Positions 50,663 to 64,000 of a stretch of DNA of 64,000 nucleotides are shown piece by piece. Under the pieces are notes generated by a model that searched no databases, was not told where the DNA came from, and saw nothing but the letters and a program-made list of their open reading frames with translations. How positions within the stretch are numbered: the first letter of the stretch is position 1; each line of letters opens with the position of its first letter. The stretch comes from Yersinia frederiksenii ATCC 33641 (GTDB lineage Bacteria > Pseudomonadota > Gammaproteobacteria > Enterobacterales > Enterobacteriaceae): assembly GCF_000754805.1 (NCBI RefSeq), contig NZ_KN150731.1, forward strand, positions 4,493,642-4,557,641, written 5' to 3'. Made by a program: the position numbers and the translations under genes.

Positions 50663-51888
50663 TGGGAAGCATCACTGTCACTAATATAGGTAAAGCCTAC
50701 AAAAATTACCCTACACGTTTTGGTCGATTGATTGAATGGATATCACCAGTAAAAATAATACGACATACCTTAACATGGGTTCTCCGGGATATTAGTTTCA
50801 CTGTTAGGCCGGGCGAGGCTATAGGATTAATAGGTATTAATGGTGCCGGGAAGAGTACTTTACTAAAACTGATTACTGGAACGGCTCATCCAACAACAGG
50901 TTCAATCAAGTTGACTGGTCGTGTTGCCGCATTACTTGAGTTGGGGATTGGTTTTCATCCGGACTTTTCTGGCAGGCAGAATGTATATATGTCTGGACAA
51001 CTCTTAGGTCTGACGGTTGCAGAAATTGAACGATTGATGCCAGAGATAGAAGCATTTGCTGAGATCGGAGAATATATCGATCAACCAGTACGGGTATATT
51101 CCAGTGGTATGCAAATGCGTCTTGCTTTTAGTGTAGCTACAGCGATAAGGCCGGATATCCTTATTGTCGATGAAGCATTATCAGTAGGTGATGCCTATTT
51201 CCAGCATAAAAGTTTTGAAAGAATTCGAGAGTATCGTAAGCAAGGTACTACATTACTACTTGTTTCACACGATAAAGCGGCAATTCAATCCATTTGTGAT
51301 AGGGCTATTCTGCTAAATGCAGGGACTATTTTAATGGAAGGGAAACCCGAAGCCGTGATGGATTATTATAATGCTATGCTAGCTGCGAAGGATACTTCTT
51401 CAGTTAAACAAACAGAAAGTCCAGATGGTTTAATACAAACAGTATCGGGCTCTGGGGATGCATCTATAATAGATATTGGCCTTTATAACAATGAAGGTGT
51501 AAGAACTGAGGTTTTTAATGTTGGTGAGCTAGCAAATTTATGTATTAAAGTTGGCATTGCATCAGATATTCCAGAAATAGTATTGGGATATATGATAAAA
51601 GATCGTTTAGGGCAAGTGATGTATGGAACAAACACCTATCATTTAGATAAAGAAATTAAGAGTTTAACAAGTGGGCAAATAATATCGTTTAATTTCTTAT
51701 TTCCAATGAATCTAGGCGAAGGCAGTTATTCTATAGCCGTTGCATTACATGAGCAAGATACTCATATTCATAAGAATTATGAATGGCGAGATTTGGCCCT
51801 GATATTTGATATAATAAATATAGACAAAACATCTTTTGTAGGTGTTTCATGGTTAGAACCAGAGGTTAATTACATTTATGAAAGATAG
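50662..51888 (+). CDS. wzt: O-polysaccharide ABC transporter ATPase Wzt with C-terminal glycan-binding domain
   Basis: A 408-residue ATPase. Walker A is GINGAGKST (residues 58-66), the signature is YSSGMQMRLAFS and Walker B is ILIVDEALSVGD. After residue 250 comes a domain of about 150 residues (from GDASIIDIGLYNNEG) of the Wzt C-terminal type, which in E. coli O9a-like systems recognises the modified non-reducing end of the glycan before export. Simple Wzt proteins (such as for O2a-type polymers) lack this domain, so the domain predicts export coupled to chain capping. It overlaps the methyltransferase gene by 11 bp. Confidence 0.93.
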   Translation: MGSITVTNIGKAYKNYPTRFGRLIEWISPVKIIRHTLTWVLRDISFTVRPGEAIGLIGINGAGKSTLLKLITGTAHPTTGSIKLTGRVAALLELGIGFHPDFSGRQNVYMSGQLLGLTVAEIERLMPEIEAFAEIGEYIDQPVRVYSSGMQMRLAFSVATAIRPDILIVDEALSVGDAYFQHKSFERIREYRKQGTTLLLVSHDKAAIQSICDRAILLNAGTILMEGKPEAVMDYYNAMLAAKDTSSVKQTESPDGLIQTVSGSGDASIIDIGLYNNEGVRTEVFNVGELANLCIKVGIASDIPEIVLGYMIKDRLGQVMYGTNTYHLDKEIKSLTSGQIISFNFLFPMNLGEGSYSIAVALHEQDTHIHKNYEWRDLALIFDIINIDKTSFVGVSWLEPEVNYIYER

Positions 51889-53095
51889 TTTTTATAGTGA
51901 ATTTGAAAAAAAATACCGTGGTTCAAGAGAATTAATCAAATCTCGATTGGTAGCTTACCGTGATTTTTATCTACCACTAGCCGAAATTTATCCAAATAGT
52001 AACACCTGCGATCTGGGTTGTGGGAGAGGAGAATGGCTTGAATTACTTAATGAGGCAGGCTTTAAGACTGAAGGGATAGATTTAGATGAAGGAATGCTTT
52101 CTTATTGTCGTGATCTAAATCTTAATGTACGACAACAAGATGTAATCCAGTATTTACAGAGCTTAGATGATAACTCCGTTTCATTAGTTTCATCTTTTCA
52201 TCTTGTAGAACATATAGGTTTTGAAAATGTGAAACTTCTTGTCCAAGAGGCATTACGTATACTCAAGCCTGGCGGATTGTTAATTATTGAAACACCAAAT
52301 TGTGAAAATATAATTGTTAGTACCAATACTTTTTATTTAGACCCAACTCACATTATGCCAATACCAAACAAACTACTTAGTTTTCTGACTAATTATTTTG
52401 GATTTAAACGCAGTAAAGTTATAAGGCTTCAGGGACGAACTGATATAACGACTCCAGAGTCACTTCAATTGATAGATATTTTCACAGTTGTAGGACAGGA
52501 CTATGGTTTAGTTGCACAAAAAGATGGTCCAAAAGACATTCTTGATAAATTTGATAATATTTATAATAAAGAATTTGGTTCTGATCTTGATATGGCTATA
52601 AATAAGTTCAGCATGCATCTTAACCATGCATTTAAGATGCGAGATGATAAAATAAATGAACTTTCCCTTAGATTAATAAATGAGAAAAATGCATTAGAAT
52701 TGAAGCTGATGGAGAGTCATGAACAAATAAAAGCGATATACTCAAGTGCTTCTTGGAAAATAACAGCACCACTTAGATTGCTGAAAAAAGCAGTAATATT
52801 TATTTTACCTTCAACATTGATTCAGCAGAGTAAAAAAATAATTAAATCAGGAATTCAGAAGGTTATCTATTTTATTTCACAGCGACCTAACCTAAGAAGA
52901 AAAATAGTATTTATAACGAAAAAAGTTAGGCTCTATCCAAAATTAAAAAGTATTTATTATCGCCTTAATATGAAATCTAGCTCAACTATAAAGCGTACAT
53001 CCCAACAGGGAAGTGAACTGTTATCTCCTCGCGCAAATGAAATTTACACACAACTTATTAAGAGAAAAAATAATAAAGATTCAATAGATATATAA
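51878..53095 (+). CDS. SAM-dependent methyltransferase with helical tail, candidate chain terminator
   Basis: A 405-residue protein. Residues 1-210 form a class I methyltransferase (SAM motif CDLGCGRGEWLELL, acidic loop EGIDLDEGM, VSSFHLVEHIGF and LKPGGLLIIETPN). Residues about 255-305 look like a short coiled coil (INELSLRLINEKNALELKLM), and the rest is very basic. WbdD of E. coli O9a is a chain-terminating methyltransferase-kinase followed by a coiled coil; this protein lacks the kinase but has the same layout otherwise. Its gene overlaps wzt, whose binding domain would read the cap. Terminal 3-O-methyl capping is my inference. Confidence 0.8.
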   Translation: MKDSFYSEFEKKYRGSRELIKSRLVAYRDFYLPLAEIYPNSNTCDLGCGRGEWLELLNEAGFKTEGIDLDEGMLSYCRDLNLNVRQQDVIQYLQSLDDNSVSLVSSFHLVEHIGFENVKLLVQEALRILKPGGLLIIETPNCENIIVSTNTFYLDPTHIMPIPNKLLSFLTNYFGFKRSKVIRLQGRTDITTPESLQLIDIFTVVGQDYGLVAQKDGPKDILDKFDNIYNKEFGSDLDMAINKFSMHLNHAFKMRDDKINELSLRLINEKNALELKLMESHEQIKAIYSSASWKITAPLRLLKKAVIFILPSTLIQQSKKIIKSGIQKVIYFISQRPNLRRKIVFITKKVRLYPKLKSIYYRLNMKSSSTIKRTSQQGSELLSPRANEIYTQLIKRKNNKDSIDI

Positions 53096-53171
53096 AATTG
53101 AATTTTATTATAATACTTACAATTCTGTCGTTTAAATTTAATTATAGTTAAGAATAATAAGGTAGATATTA

Positions 53172-57381
<4,210 letters not shown>

Positions 57382-57382
<1 letters not shown>

Positions 57383-58278
57383 TGTCAATAAATGGCAAGC
57401 GTGCCCTGATCACCGGTATTCAGGGATTTACCGGCCATTATATGGCAGCGGAATTATCCGCTGCCGGTTACCGGGTATTTGGTTTAGGTTCTCAGCCTTC
57501 AAATGATCTTGACTATTTTCAAGTGGATCTACTGGATATTGATGGACTAACCTCGATCATTAAACAGGTGGAGCCACACATTGTTGTCCACCTCGCTGCT
57601 ATTGCTTTTGTTGGACATGGTAATCCTGCCGCTTTTTATGATGTCAATGTTGTTGGAACTCGAAATTTGTTGGCGGCACTAAGCACTGTTGCTGACAATA
57701 TTGAATCTGTTTTGCTTGCTAGTAGCGCCAATGTTTATGGTAATACACAAGCAGGTATGTTGAGTGAAACAACAATAGTGAATCCAGCGAATGATTATGC
57801 TGTCAGTAAGTTAGCTATGGAGTATATGGCTAAACTCTGGTCTGAAAAATTACCAATTATCATAGTTCGCCCATTTAATTATACTGGAGTAGGGCAATCA
57901 GATAATTTCTTGTTGCCTAAGATAGTTTCTCATTTTAAGCGTAAAGCGAGTGAAATTGAATTAGGTAATTTGGATGTATGGCGTGACTTTACCGATGTAA
58001 GAGCTCTAGTTAAAGCTTATTTGGGACTCTTACTAGCCAAACCTATTGGTGAAACTGTCAACGTTTGTTCTGGTAGAACCCATTCATTACGTGAAGTTAT
58101 TAACCTATGTGAAAAAATAGCTTCACATAGTTTATCTATCCATGTAAATCCCGCTTTTGTTCGTGCTAATGAAGTAAAAACGCTATGTGGAGATTCCACA
58201 AAATTACAGAGTATTGTTGATGGGTGGAATACTCCACCATTGGAAGAGACTCTGCGTTGGATGCTGGAAGATAAATAA
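57382..58278 (+). CDS. rmd: GDP-6-deoxy-D-mannose (D-rhamnose) reductase Rmd
   Basis: A 298-residue SDR with the loop GIQGFTGHYMAAEL, SSANVYG and the catalytic DYAVSKLAME (Tyr-x3-Lys). It follows gmd directly and resembles Rmd, which reduces GDP-4-keto-6-deoxymannose to GDP-D-rhamnose. A related enzyme, Tld, makes GDP-6-deoxytalose, and this cannot be excluded from sequence alone. Fucose synthase (Fcl) would be longer and include an epimerase active site, which I do not see. Stop overlaps the next gene by one base. Confidence 0.85.
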
Positions 58279-59411
58279 TGAGAGTTATTTTTGGTACTGA
58301 TCCTATTAAATATCCTTTGACTGGAATTGGTCGCTATACTTATGAACTAGCTAGACAGTTGCAGGGTAATGATGAAATTTCAGATTTTCTTTTCTTGCAA
58401 GGAAGAACGATATCTCCAAATTTACCTTCTATTAATGTTAAGTCGAGTGCGACTTCAGGGGTAAAGACTTTTGTCAAAAATAGTGCACTTGCTAGTGAGT
58501 TATATCGCCTTTCTGCTCCTTGGTTAAAGAGTTTAGCTTTAAGACCCTATAATAGTTTCATTTATCATAGTCCAAATTTTTACCTGCCTCCTCGAGTTCC
58601 TAATGCGGTTGCTACTTTTCATGATCTTTCAATTTTTACTTGGTCAAAATGTCACCCAGAAAATCGTGTCCGCTATATGCAAAAAGAGTTATTATTAACG
58701 TTAAAAAGGGCAAAAATTTTAATCACAGACTCTGAATTTACTCGTAAAGAGCTAGCAGAGTATTTTGATTATCCTATTGAGAAGATAGTTTCTGCGCCAT
58801 TAGCGAGCAGTGGTGATTTTTATCCTCGTGAATATGCTTCTTTACAAAGTCTAATGGATCGTTTGAACTTGATTGCAGGTCAGTACACGCTATTTACGGG
58901 AACAATTGAACCAAGAAAAAATATTGTAACTTTGCTTGATGCTTATGAGCGCCTTCCTTTGGAACTACGTTCACGATATCCATTGGTAATTTGTGGTTTT
59001 TCAGGCTGGAATAGCGAAGCTTTGCACCGTCGCTTTGAACTGGCCGCAGAGCAAGGTTGGTTATTATATCTTGGCTATCTAAGTTCAGAAGATCTACCCT
59101 TACTTTTCTCTGGTGCAAGAACATTTTTATTTCCTTCGTTATATGAAGGATTTGGATTACCGGTTCTTGAAGCTATGGCATCAGGTGTACCTGTTGTTTG
59201 TTCCAATGCTGCCTCATTACCTGAAGTTTTAGGTGAGTCCGGCCTAATGTGTGATGCACTGGATATTGAGGGATTGACTACCGCTATTATTAAAAGCTTG
59301 GAAGATGAGAATTGGCGTAGTCTATCAATTGAATCAGCTCTTTCCAGAGCGAAAACATTTTCATGGGCTAGATGCGCCCAGAAAACAATAGAAGCTTATA
59401 AGCAGGTATAA
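58278..59411 (+). CDS. GT4 glycosyltransferase (WbpY-like)
   Basis: A 377-residue GT-B transferase. N-lobe loop [14 protein letters not shown], then the C-lobe donor site [17 protein letters not shown] and [18 protein letters not shown] (EX7E). It belongs to the mannosyl/rhamnosyl group that includes WbpY of the Pseudomonas A-band locus and WbdB/MtfB-like enzymes. Given gmd and rmd alongside, D-rhamnose is the likely donor sugar. It is translationally coupled to rmd (one-base overlap), with the next transferase seven bases on. Confidence 0.85.
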   Translation: MRVIFGTDPIKYPLTGIGRYTYELARQLQGNDEISDFLFLQGRTISPNLPSINVKSSATSGVKTFVKNSALASELYRLSAPWLKSLALRPYNSFIYHSPNFYLPPRVPNAVATFHDLSIFTWSKCHPENRVRYMQKELLLTLKRAKILITDSEFTRKELAEYFDYPIEKIVSAPLASSGDFYPREYASLQSLMDRLNLIAGQYTLFTGTIEPRKNIVTLLDAYERLPLELRSRYPLVICGFSGWNSEALHRRFELAAEQGWLLYLGYLSSEDLPLLFSGARTFLFPSLYEGFGLPVLEAMASGVPVVCSNAASLPEVLGESGLMCDALDIEGLTTAIIKSLEDENWRSLSIESALSRAKTFSWARCAQKTIEAYKQV

Positions 59412-59418
59412 CAATATA

Positions 59419-60534
59419 ATGCTAAAAGTTCTACATTTTTATAAAACATATTATCCGGATTCATTTGGTGGCATTGAGCAAGTTATTTTTCAATTATGCG
59501 AAGGTGGCTCAGATAGAGGTGTGGACTCTACAGTGCTTTCTTTAAGTAAACGAGGTCAAATTGTTAACCAGAAAATAAAATCGCATACGGCATATTGTTC
59601 TCCAATAAATTTTGAAGCAGCATCGACGCCTTTTTCTTTTCAAGCATTCAAGGATTTTAAAAAGCTAGCTCAACAGGCAGATATTATCCACTATCATTTT
59701 CCATTTCCTTTTATGGATATGCTTCATTTTTTATCTGGTATTAAAAAACCTACAGTTGTTAGTTACCATTCTGACATTGTTAAACAGAAAAATATATTAA
59801 AGCTATATGCACCGCTAATGAACAAATTCCTTGGCGACGTTTCACATATTGTGGCTGCTTCACCTAATTATGTGGCGACTAGTGTAACGCTAAAGAGATT
59901 TTCACATAAAGTCAGTGTTATCCCTTATGGTCTTGATGAGAATTCTTATCCATTACCTGAAACTGATCGGCTTGAGTTTTGGAAGAATAAATTTGGTTCC
60001 CGTTTCTTCCTATTTGTTGGGGCTTTCCGCTATTATAAGGGCTTACATATTCTTATTGAAGCGGCTAAGAAATCAACTTATCCGATAGTTATCGTTGGTG
60101 CTGGGCCGATTGAGGCTGAATTAAAAAGACAAGTAAAAGAACTCAAAATTGAAAATATTTATTTTATAGGTGCCGTATCTGATGAAGATAAAACCGCGCT
60201 ATTGACACTTTGTTACGCAGTTGTTTTTCCTTCTCATTTACGTTCCGAAGCTTTTGGCATCACTCTATTAGAGGGGGCTATGTATGGTAAACCTTTAATC
60301 TCAAGCGAGATAGGAACGGGCACGACATTTATTAATATTGATCAACAGACGGGATTAGTTGTCCCTCCATCAGATCCAATTGCATTGAGAACCGCGATGG
60401 ATCAGTTATGGGATAATATTGAGTTATCTGAGGAGTTTGGTCGTAACGCACGAAATCGTTATTTAGAGAATTTTACTTCTGAGAAAATGGTTTCAAGCTA
60501 TATAGATTTATATAATAAAATAATTGATAGATAA
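59419..60534 (+). CDS. GT4 glycosyltransferase (WbpZ-like)
   Basis: A 371-residue GT-B transferase. It begins KVLHFYKTYYPDSFGGIEQV, which as I recall is the characteristic start of WbpZ-type transferases, and has the donor-site block SEAFGITLLEGAMYGKPL (EX7E) and GTTFINIDQQTGLVVPP. In the A-band pathway WbpZ adds the first residues to the lipid primer, so it may be the initiating rhamnosyl or mannosyl transferase here. No primer-transferase gene (wecA or wbaP type) is present in the cluster; WecA elsewhere would supply it. It is the last cluster gene, followed by a 245-bp gap. Confidence 0.85.
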   Translation: MLKVLHFYKTYYPDSFGGIEQVIFQLCEGGSDRGVDSTVLSLSKRGQIVNQKIKSHTAYCSPINFEAASTPFSFQAFKDFKKLAQQADIIHYHFPFPFMDMLHFLSGIKKPTVVSYHSDIVKQKNILKLYAPLMNKFLGDVSHIVAASPNYVATSVTLKRFSHKVSVIPYGLDENSYPLPETDRLEFWKNKFGSRFFLFVGAFRYYKGLHILIEAAKKSTYPIVIVGAGPIEAELKRQVKELKIENIYFIGAVSDEDKTALLTLCYAVVFPSHLRSEAFGITLLEGAMYGKPLISSEIGTGTTFINIDQQTGLVVPPSDPIALRTAMDQLWDNIELSEEFGRNARNRYLENFTSEKMVSSYIDLYNKIIDR

Positions 60535-60779
60535 TATCTGATTATTGCACTTTTATTATTTAAGAGAGTGATGTTTTTTAATAGCATGTATCTTATCAAC
60601 TCTTTTAGTGATTACAACCGCATGAAATATTTACTTATATTTAAAAAATGTTATCAGGAACTTTCTGATGTAAGCTTTGTTGCAGAAAAATTAATAATGA
60701 GCCATCTGAGTTTATTCCGCTAAGTTCACAGAATCAATACCACTAGATTTAACTATTTAAAGTTGAAGAGGTCATAGTA

Positions 60780-61670
60780 ATGAAATGTTTGAAAGCAGTC
60801 ATTCCTGTCGCCGGACTTGGCACCCGCATGTTGCCAGCGACCAAGGCGATTCCGAAAGAAATGCTGCCAGTGGTCGATAAGCCCCTGATTCAATATATCG
60901 TGAATGAATGTGTTGCTGCTGGGGTCAAAGAGATCGTGTTGGTAAGCCATTCATCAAAGAATGCGATAGAAAACCATTTCGATACATCATTTGAATTGGA
61001 AGCGGCACTGGAATCTCGGGTTAAGCGGCAGTTATTAAAAGAGATTAAAAATATTTGCCCGCCGGACGTTACTATCATGCAAGTGCGTCAGGGTCATGCC
61101 AAAGGGTTGGGGCATGCCGTACTTTGTGCTCAATCCATGGTGGGTGACAATCCGTTTATTGTGTTGTTGCCGGATGTTTTGCTTGATGATTCAACGGCTG
61201 ATTTGTCTAAAGAAAATCTTGCCAAGATGATTCAGCGTTTTGAGGAAACTGGACGTAGCCAGATTATGGTGGAGCCAGTACCCCAATCTGATGTTTCTAA
61301 ATACGGTATCGCGGATTGCGGCCACGTCGACTTAGCGCCGGGGGAAAGTACGCTAATGACGGCTGTTGTTGAGAAGCCTTCCGTCGCTGATGCTCCGTCT
61401 AACCTTGCTGTGGTTGGGCGCTATGTGTTGTCTAAAGATATCTGGCCATTGCTGAAGAAAACGCCTCGAGGTGCAGGTGATGAGATTCAGCTTACCGATG
61501 CCATTGCGATGTTAATGGAGCAAGAACCTGTTGAAGCATTCCATATGACGGGTAAATCACATGATTGCGGCGATAAATTAGGTTATATGAAAGCCTTTGT
61601 CACTTATGGTGTGCGTCATAATACCGAAGGTGAAAATTTTACAGCCTGGCTGAAGCAGCAAATCAACTAA
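60780..61670 (+). CDS. galU: UTP-glucose-1-phosphate uridylyltransferase GalU
   Basis: A 296-residue nucleotidyltransferase making UDP-glucose. It keeps the active forms of both diagnostic sites: [19 protein letters not shown] and [12 protein letters not shown], as E. coli GalU does. It precedes a second, GalF-type copy by 62 bp. UDP-glucose is needed for lipopolysaccharide core and for galactose use. Start has GAAGAGG upstream. Because it is not AT-rich, it belongs to the backbone and not to the transferred glycan cluster. Confidence 0.93.
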   Translation: MKCLKAVIPVAGLGTRMLPATKAIPKEMLPVVDKPLIQYIVNECVAAGVKEIVLVSHSSKNAIENHFDTSFELEAALESRVKRQLLKEIKNICPPDVTIMQVRQGHAKGLGHAVLCAQSMVGDNPFIVLLPDVLLDDSTADLSKENLAKMIQRFEETGRSQIMVEPVPQSDVSKYGIADCGHVDLAPGESTLMTAVVEKPSVADAPSNLAVVGRYVLSKDIWPLLKKTPRGAGDEIQLTDAIAMLMEQEPVEAFHMTGKSHDCGDKLGYMKAFVTYGVRHNTEGENFTAWLKQQIN

Positions 61671-61732
61671 GATTGGTTTAGCAACTGAATATAAAATTAT
61701 TTAAATTCGCATGAGAAATCAGTAGGTTAATT

Positions 61733-62626
61733 ATGACCAAGTTGAAAGCAGTAATCCCTGTGGCAGGTTTAGGCATGAGAATGTTGCCAGCGACAAAAGC
61801 CATTCCAAAAGAAATGCTACCTATTGTTGATAAACCGTTGATCCAATATGTAGTTAATGAATGTGTTGCTGCCGGTATTAAAGAAATTATCTTGATAACC
61901 CACTCATCAAAGAATGCGGTAGAGAACCATTTCGATACTTCTTATGAGCTAGAAGCCATGCTGGAGGCTCGGGTTAAGCGCCAGCTATTGGATGAAGTGC
62001 AATCTATCTGCCCGCCAGGTGTGACTATCATGCATATTCGCCAAGGGCATGCTGAAGGTTTGGGCCATGCTGTATTATGTGCTAAGCCACTGGTGGGGGA
62101 TGAGCCATTTGCCGTGTTGCTGCCGGATGTGCTGATTGATGATGCCAAATCAGACCTGACTCGAGACAATCTTGCCCAATTAGTCAAACGTTTCGAAGAG
62201 ACGGGAACTAGCCAGGTTTTGGTGCATTCAGTCGAACCCGAGGCATTATCAAATTACTCGGTAATTTCTTGTGAGAAGCCTGAATTGGCTCCCGGTGAAA
62301 GCAGCCGAATCAAAGCCATGGTTGAGAAGCCTCAAAGCCCGGCGGACCTGCAATCAAATCTGTCTGCGGTTGGGCGTTATGTGTTATCTGCCGATATCTG
62401 GCCGCTATTAGAAAAGACCAAACCGGGAGCATGGGGTCGAATTCAGTTGACCGATGCCATTGATGCTTTGGCTGAGGAAAAACCGGTCGATGCTGTGGCC
62501 TTAACCGGACAATCATACAACTGTGGTGAGAAACTTGGTTATATGCAGGCTTATGTTGCTTATGGATTACGTCATCCAAAACAAGGGGCTGAATTTAAAG
62601 CTTGGCTGAAAGATTTTCTGGCGTAA
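61733..62626 (+). CDS. galF: GalF, GalU-like regulatory paralogue
   Basis: A 297-residue paralogue of the preceding gene. Three changes mark it as Gal[11 protein letters not shown] (Thr of GalU's GTR replaced by Met), [12 protein letters not shown] in place of [12 protein letters not shown], and a shorter, more diverged middle. E. coli GalF has GMHM and the same [12 protein letters not shown], and shows little activity alone; it is thought to modulate GalU. It is followed by a strong terminator and then gnd. In E. coli galF is upstream of the O-antigen cluster, but here it lies downstream, next to gnd. Confidence 0.9.
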   Translation: MTKLKAVIPVAGLGMRMLPATKAIPKEMLPIVDKPLIQYVVNECVAAGIKEIILITHSSKNAVENHFDTSYELEAMLEARVKRQLLDEVQSICPPGVTIMHIRQGHAEGLGHAVLCAKPLVGDEPFAVLLPDVLIDDAKSDLTRDNLAQLVKRFEETGTSQVLVHSVEPEALSNYSVISCEKPELAPGESSRIKAMVEKPQSPADLQSNLSAVGRYVLSADIWPLLEKTKPGAWGRIQLTDAIDALAEEKPVDAVALTGQSYNCGEKLGYMQAYVAYGLRHPKQGAEFKAWLKDFLA

Positions 62627-62645
62627 GCAAAATTAAAGATAGATG

Positions 62646-62675
62646 AAAAGCAATCCATGTGATTGCTTTTTTTTT
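62646..62675 (+). terminator. Terminator after galF
   Basis: AAAAGCAATC (62646-62655) pairs perfectly with GATTGCTTTT (62661-62670) around a 5-base loop and runs into a T9 tract. A textbook rho-independent terminator. Confidence 0.95.
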
Positions 62676-62881
62676 GTACTATTTGCCGTGGTGAATTGAG
62701 TCATATGCGCTGTTTACTCAGATAAAGCAAACGAGTGCGGACAGCAACTGGTCAGTTGTGCTATCTATCGCACCAATCACTACCCAGCTGACATAATCCT
62801 GAGTTAACATGTTTCCCACATCAAAAACCTGTTGGCCTCAAGGCCGGTAACAGGTGTCATCCTTCAGACAGGAGTTTTTTA

Positions 62882-64000
62882 ATGTCCAAACAACAGATCG
62901 GCGTTGTCGGTATGGCGGTGATGGGCCGTAACCTGGCGCTCAACATCGAAAGTCGTGGTTATTCCGTTTCTATTTTTAACCGTTCATCAGACAAAACCGA
63001 CGAAGTGGTTGCCGAGAATCCAGGTAAAAATCTGGTGCCAAGCTATACCGTTGAAGAGTTTGTTGACTCACTGGAAAAACCGCGCCGTATTCTGCTGATG
63101 GTGAAAGCGGGTGAAGCGACTGATAAGACTATTGCTTCACTGACGCCACATCTTGATAAAGGTGACATTCTGATTGATGGTGGCAATACCTACTATAAAG
63201 ACACCATCCGTCGTAATCGTGAACTTTCTGCACAAGGTTTTAACTTTATCGGTACCGGTGTTTCCGGTGGCGAAGAGGGCGCATTAAAAGGCCCTTCAAT
63301 TATGCCTGGTGGTCAGAAAGAAGCTTACGAACTAGTGGCACCTATTCTTGAGAAGATTGCTGCTCGTGCTGATGACGGTGAAGCCTGTGTTGCTTATATC
63401 GGTGCAGACGGTGCTGGCCATTACGTGAAAATGGTTCACAACGGTATCGAATACGGTGACATGCAGTTGATCGCAGAAGCCTATTCTCTGCTAAAACAGT
63501 CTTTGGGTTTGAGCAACGAAGAGCTGGCAAGCACCTTTACGCAGTGGAATAAAGGCGAGCTGAATAGCTACCTGATTGATATCACAAAAGATATCTTCAC
63601 CAAGAAAGATGAAGATGGTAAATATCTGGTTGATGTGATCCTGGATGAAGCTGCCAATAAAGGCACCGGTAAGTGGACTAGCCAAAGTTCTCTGGACTTG
63701 GGTGAGCCATTAACATTGATTACTGAGTCTGTATTTGCCCGCTATTTGTCCTCTCTGAAAGACCAGCGTGTTGCAGCATCTAAAGTGCTGACAGGCCCTA
63801 AAGTACAGCCTTTTGCCGGTGATAAAGCTGAATTTATCGAGAAAATCCGTCGCGCGTTGTATCTGGGTAAAATCGTTTCTTACGCACAAGGTTTCTCTCA
63901 GCTGAAAGCGGCTTCAGACGAGAATAATTGGGATCTGCACTACGGTGAGATCGCCAAGATTTTCCGTGCCGGTTGTATTATTCGTGCTCAGTTCTTGCAG
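62882..64000 (+). CDS. gnd: 6-phosphogluconate dehydrogenase, 5' part
   Basis: The first 373 residues of about 468 are present; the gene runs off the window. It oxidises 6-phosphogluconate to ribulose 5-phosphate with NADP+. The N-terminal dinucleotide fold reads [20 protein letters not shown]; substrate residues follow in [19 protein letters not shown] and the catalytic Lys in [24 protein letters not shown] lies eight bases before the ATG. gnd is a typical anchor beside O-antigen loci. Confidence 0.97.
   Translation, partial: MSKQQIGVVGMAVMGRNLALNIESRGYSVSIFNRSSDKTDEVVAENPGKNLVPSYTVEEFVDSLEKPRRILLMVKAGEATDKTIASLTPHLDKGDILIDGGNTYYKDTIRRNRELSAQGFNFIGTGVSGGEEGALKGPSIMPGGQKEAYELVAPILEKIAARADDGEACVAYIGADGAGHYVKMVHNGIEYGDMQLIAEAYSLLKQSLGLSNEELASTFTQWNKGELNSYLIDITKDIFTKKDEDGKYLVDVILDEAANKGTGKWTSQSSLDLGEPLTLITESVFARYLSSLKDQRVAASKVLTGPKVQPFAGDKAEFIEKIRRALYLGKIVSYAQGFSQLKAASDENNWDLHYGEIAKIFRAGCIIRAQFLQ

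Overview
The window comes from a chromosome of the genus Yersinia, most likely one of the enteric or environmental species around Y. enterocolitica. This rests on protein recognition and gene order, not on a database search. Most proteins look like close relatives of E. coli proteins, a family of 124-bp intergenic palindromic elements recurs through the window, and the conserved backbone order yeiB-galS-mglBAC ... sanA ... cdd-yohK-yohJ, metG-apbC-udk-dcd-asmA and yegH ... gnd is readable.

Region 1 (1-5.9 kb) holds the 3' end of a yeiB-type gene, the regulator galS and the galactose ABC transporter mglBAC, with CRP and GalR/GalS-type sites in front of galS and mglB. Region 2 (6-25.4 kb) is a complete formate hydrogenlyase island placed between mglC and sanA. 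It holds a formate channel (focA type), a FhlA/HyfR-type sigma-54 activator, fdhF and hydN, the hyfABCDEFGHI operon ending in hycH/hyfJ and hycI genes, and divergent hypA and hypC. Formate enters through the channel and is oxidised by FdhF. Electrons pass through HydN and the HyfA/HyfH ferredoxins to the HyfG/HyfI [NiFe] hydrogenase, docked on the HyfB/C/D/E/F membrane arm. HycI, HycH, HypA and HypC mature the hydrogenase. Sigma-54 type -24/-12 promoters lie before focA, hydN, hyfA and hypA. FdhF carries Cys at position 140, where the E. coli enzyme has selenocysteine.

Region 3 (25.5-32.4 kb) has sanA, three tandem intergenic repeats, malic enzyme maeA, a decayed glyoxalase/VOC fragment, cdd, the LrgB/LrgA-like pair yohK-yohJ, and an MFS exporter. 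Region 4 (32.5-36.2 kb) is accessory: an orphan periplasmic sugar-binding protein followed by an LVIVD-repeat protein, with an array of MetJ-like boxes upstream, and an unrecognised membrane protein. Region 5 (36.3-46.6 kb) is housekeeping: metG, apbC, udk, dcd, asmA, dcuC and yegH.

Region 6 (46.6-60.5 kb) is an AT-rich surface polysaccharide cluster that begins with a JUMPstart/ops element. It runs manC, manB, wzm, wzt, a methyltransferase with a helical tail, a 1048-residue glycosyltransferase, gmd, rmd and two GT4 glycosyltransferases. The gene set fits an ABC-transporter-dependent O polysaccharide built from GDP-D-rhamnose, resembling the Pseudomonas A-band (common antigen) locus. The methyltransferase is a candidate chain terminator. 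Region 7 (60.8-64 kb) holds tandem galU and galF and the 5' part of gnd, which runs off the window.

I saw no tRNA, rRNA, CRISPR array, IS element or prophage. Start codons were moved from the longest open frame where a ribosome binding site or homologue length argued for it.
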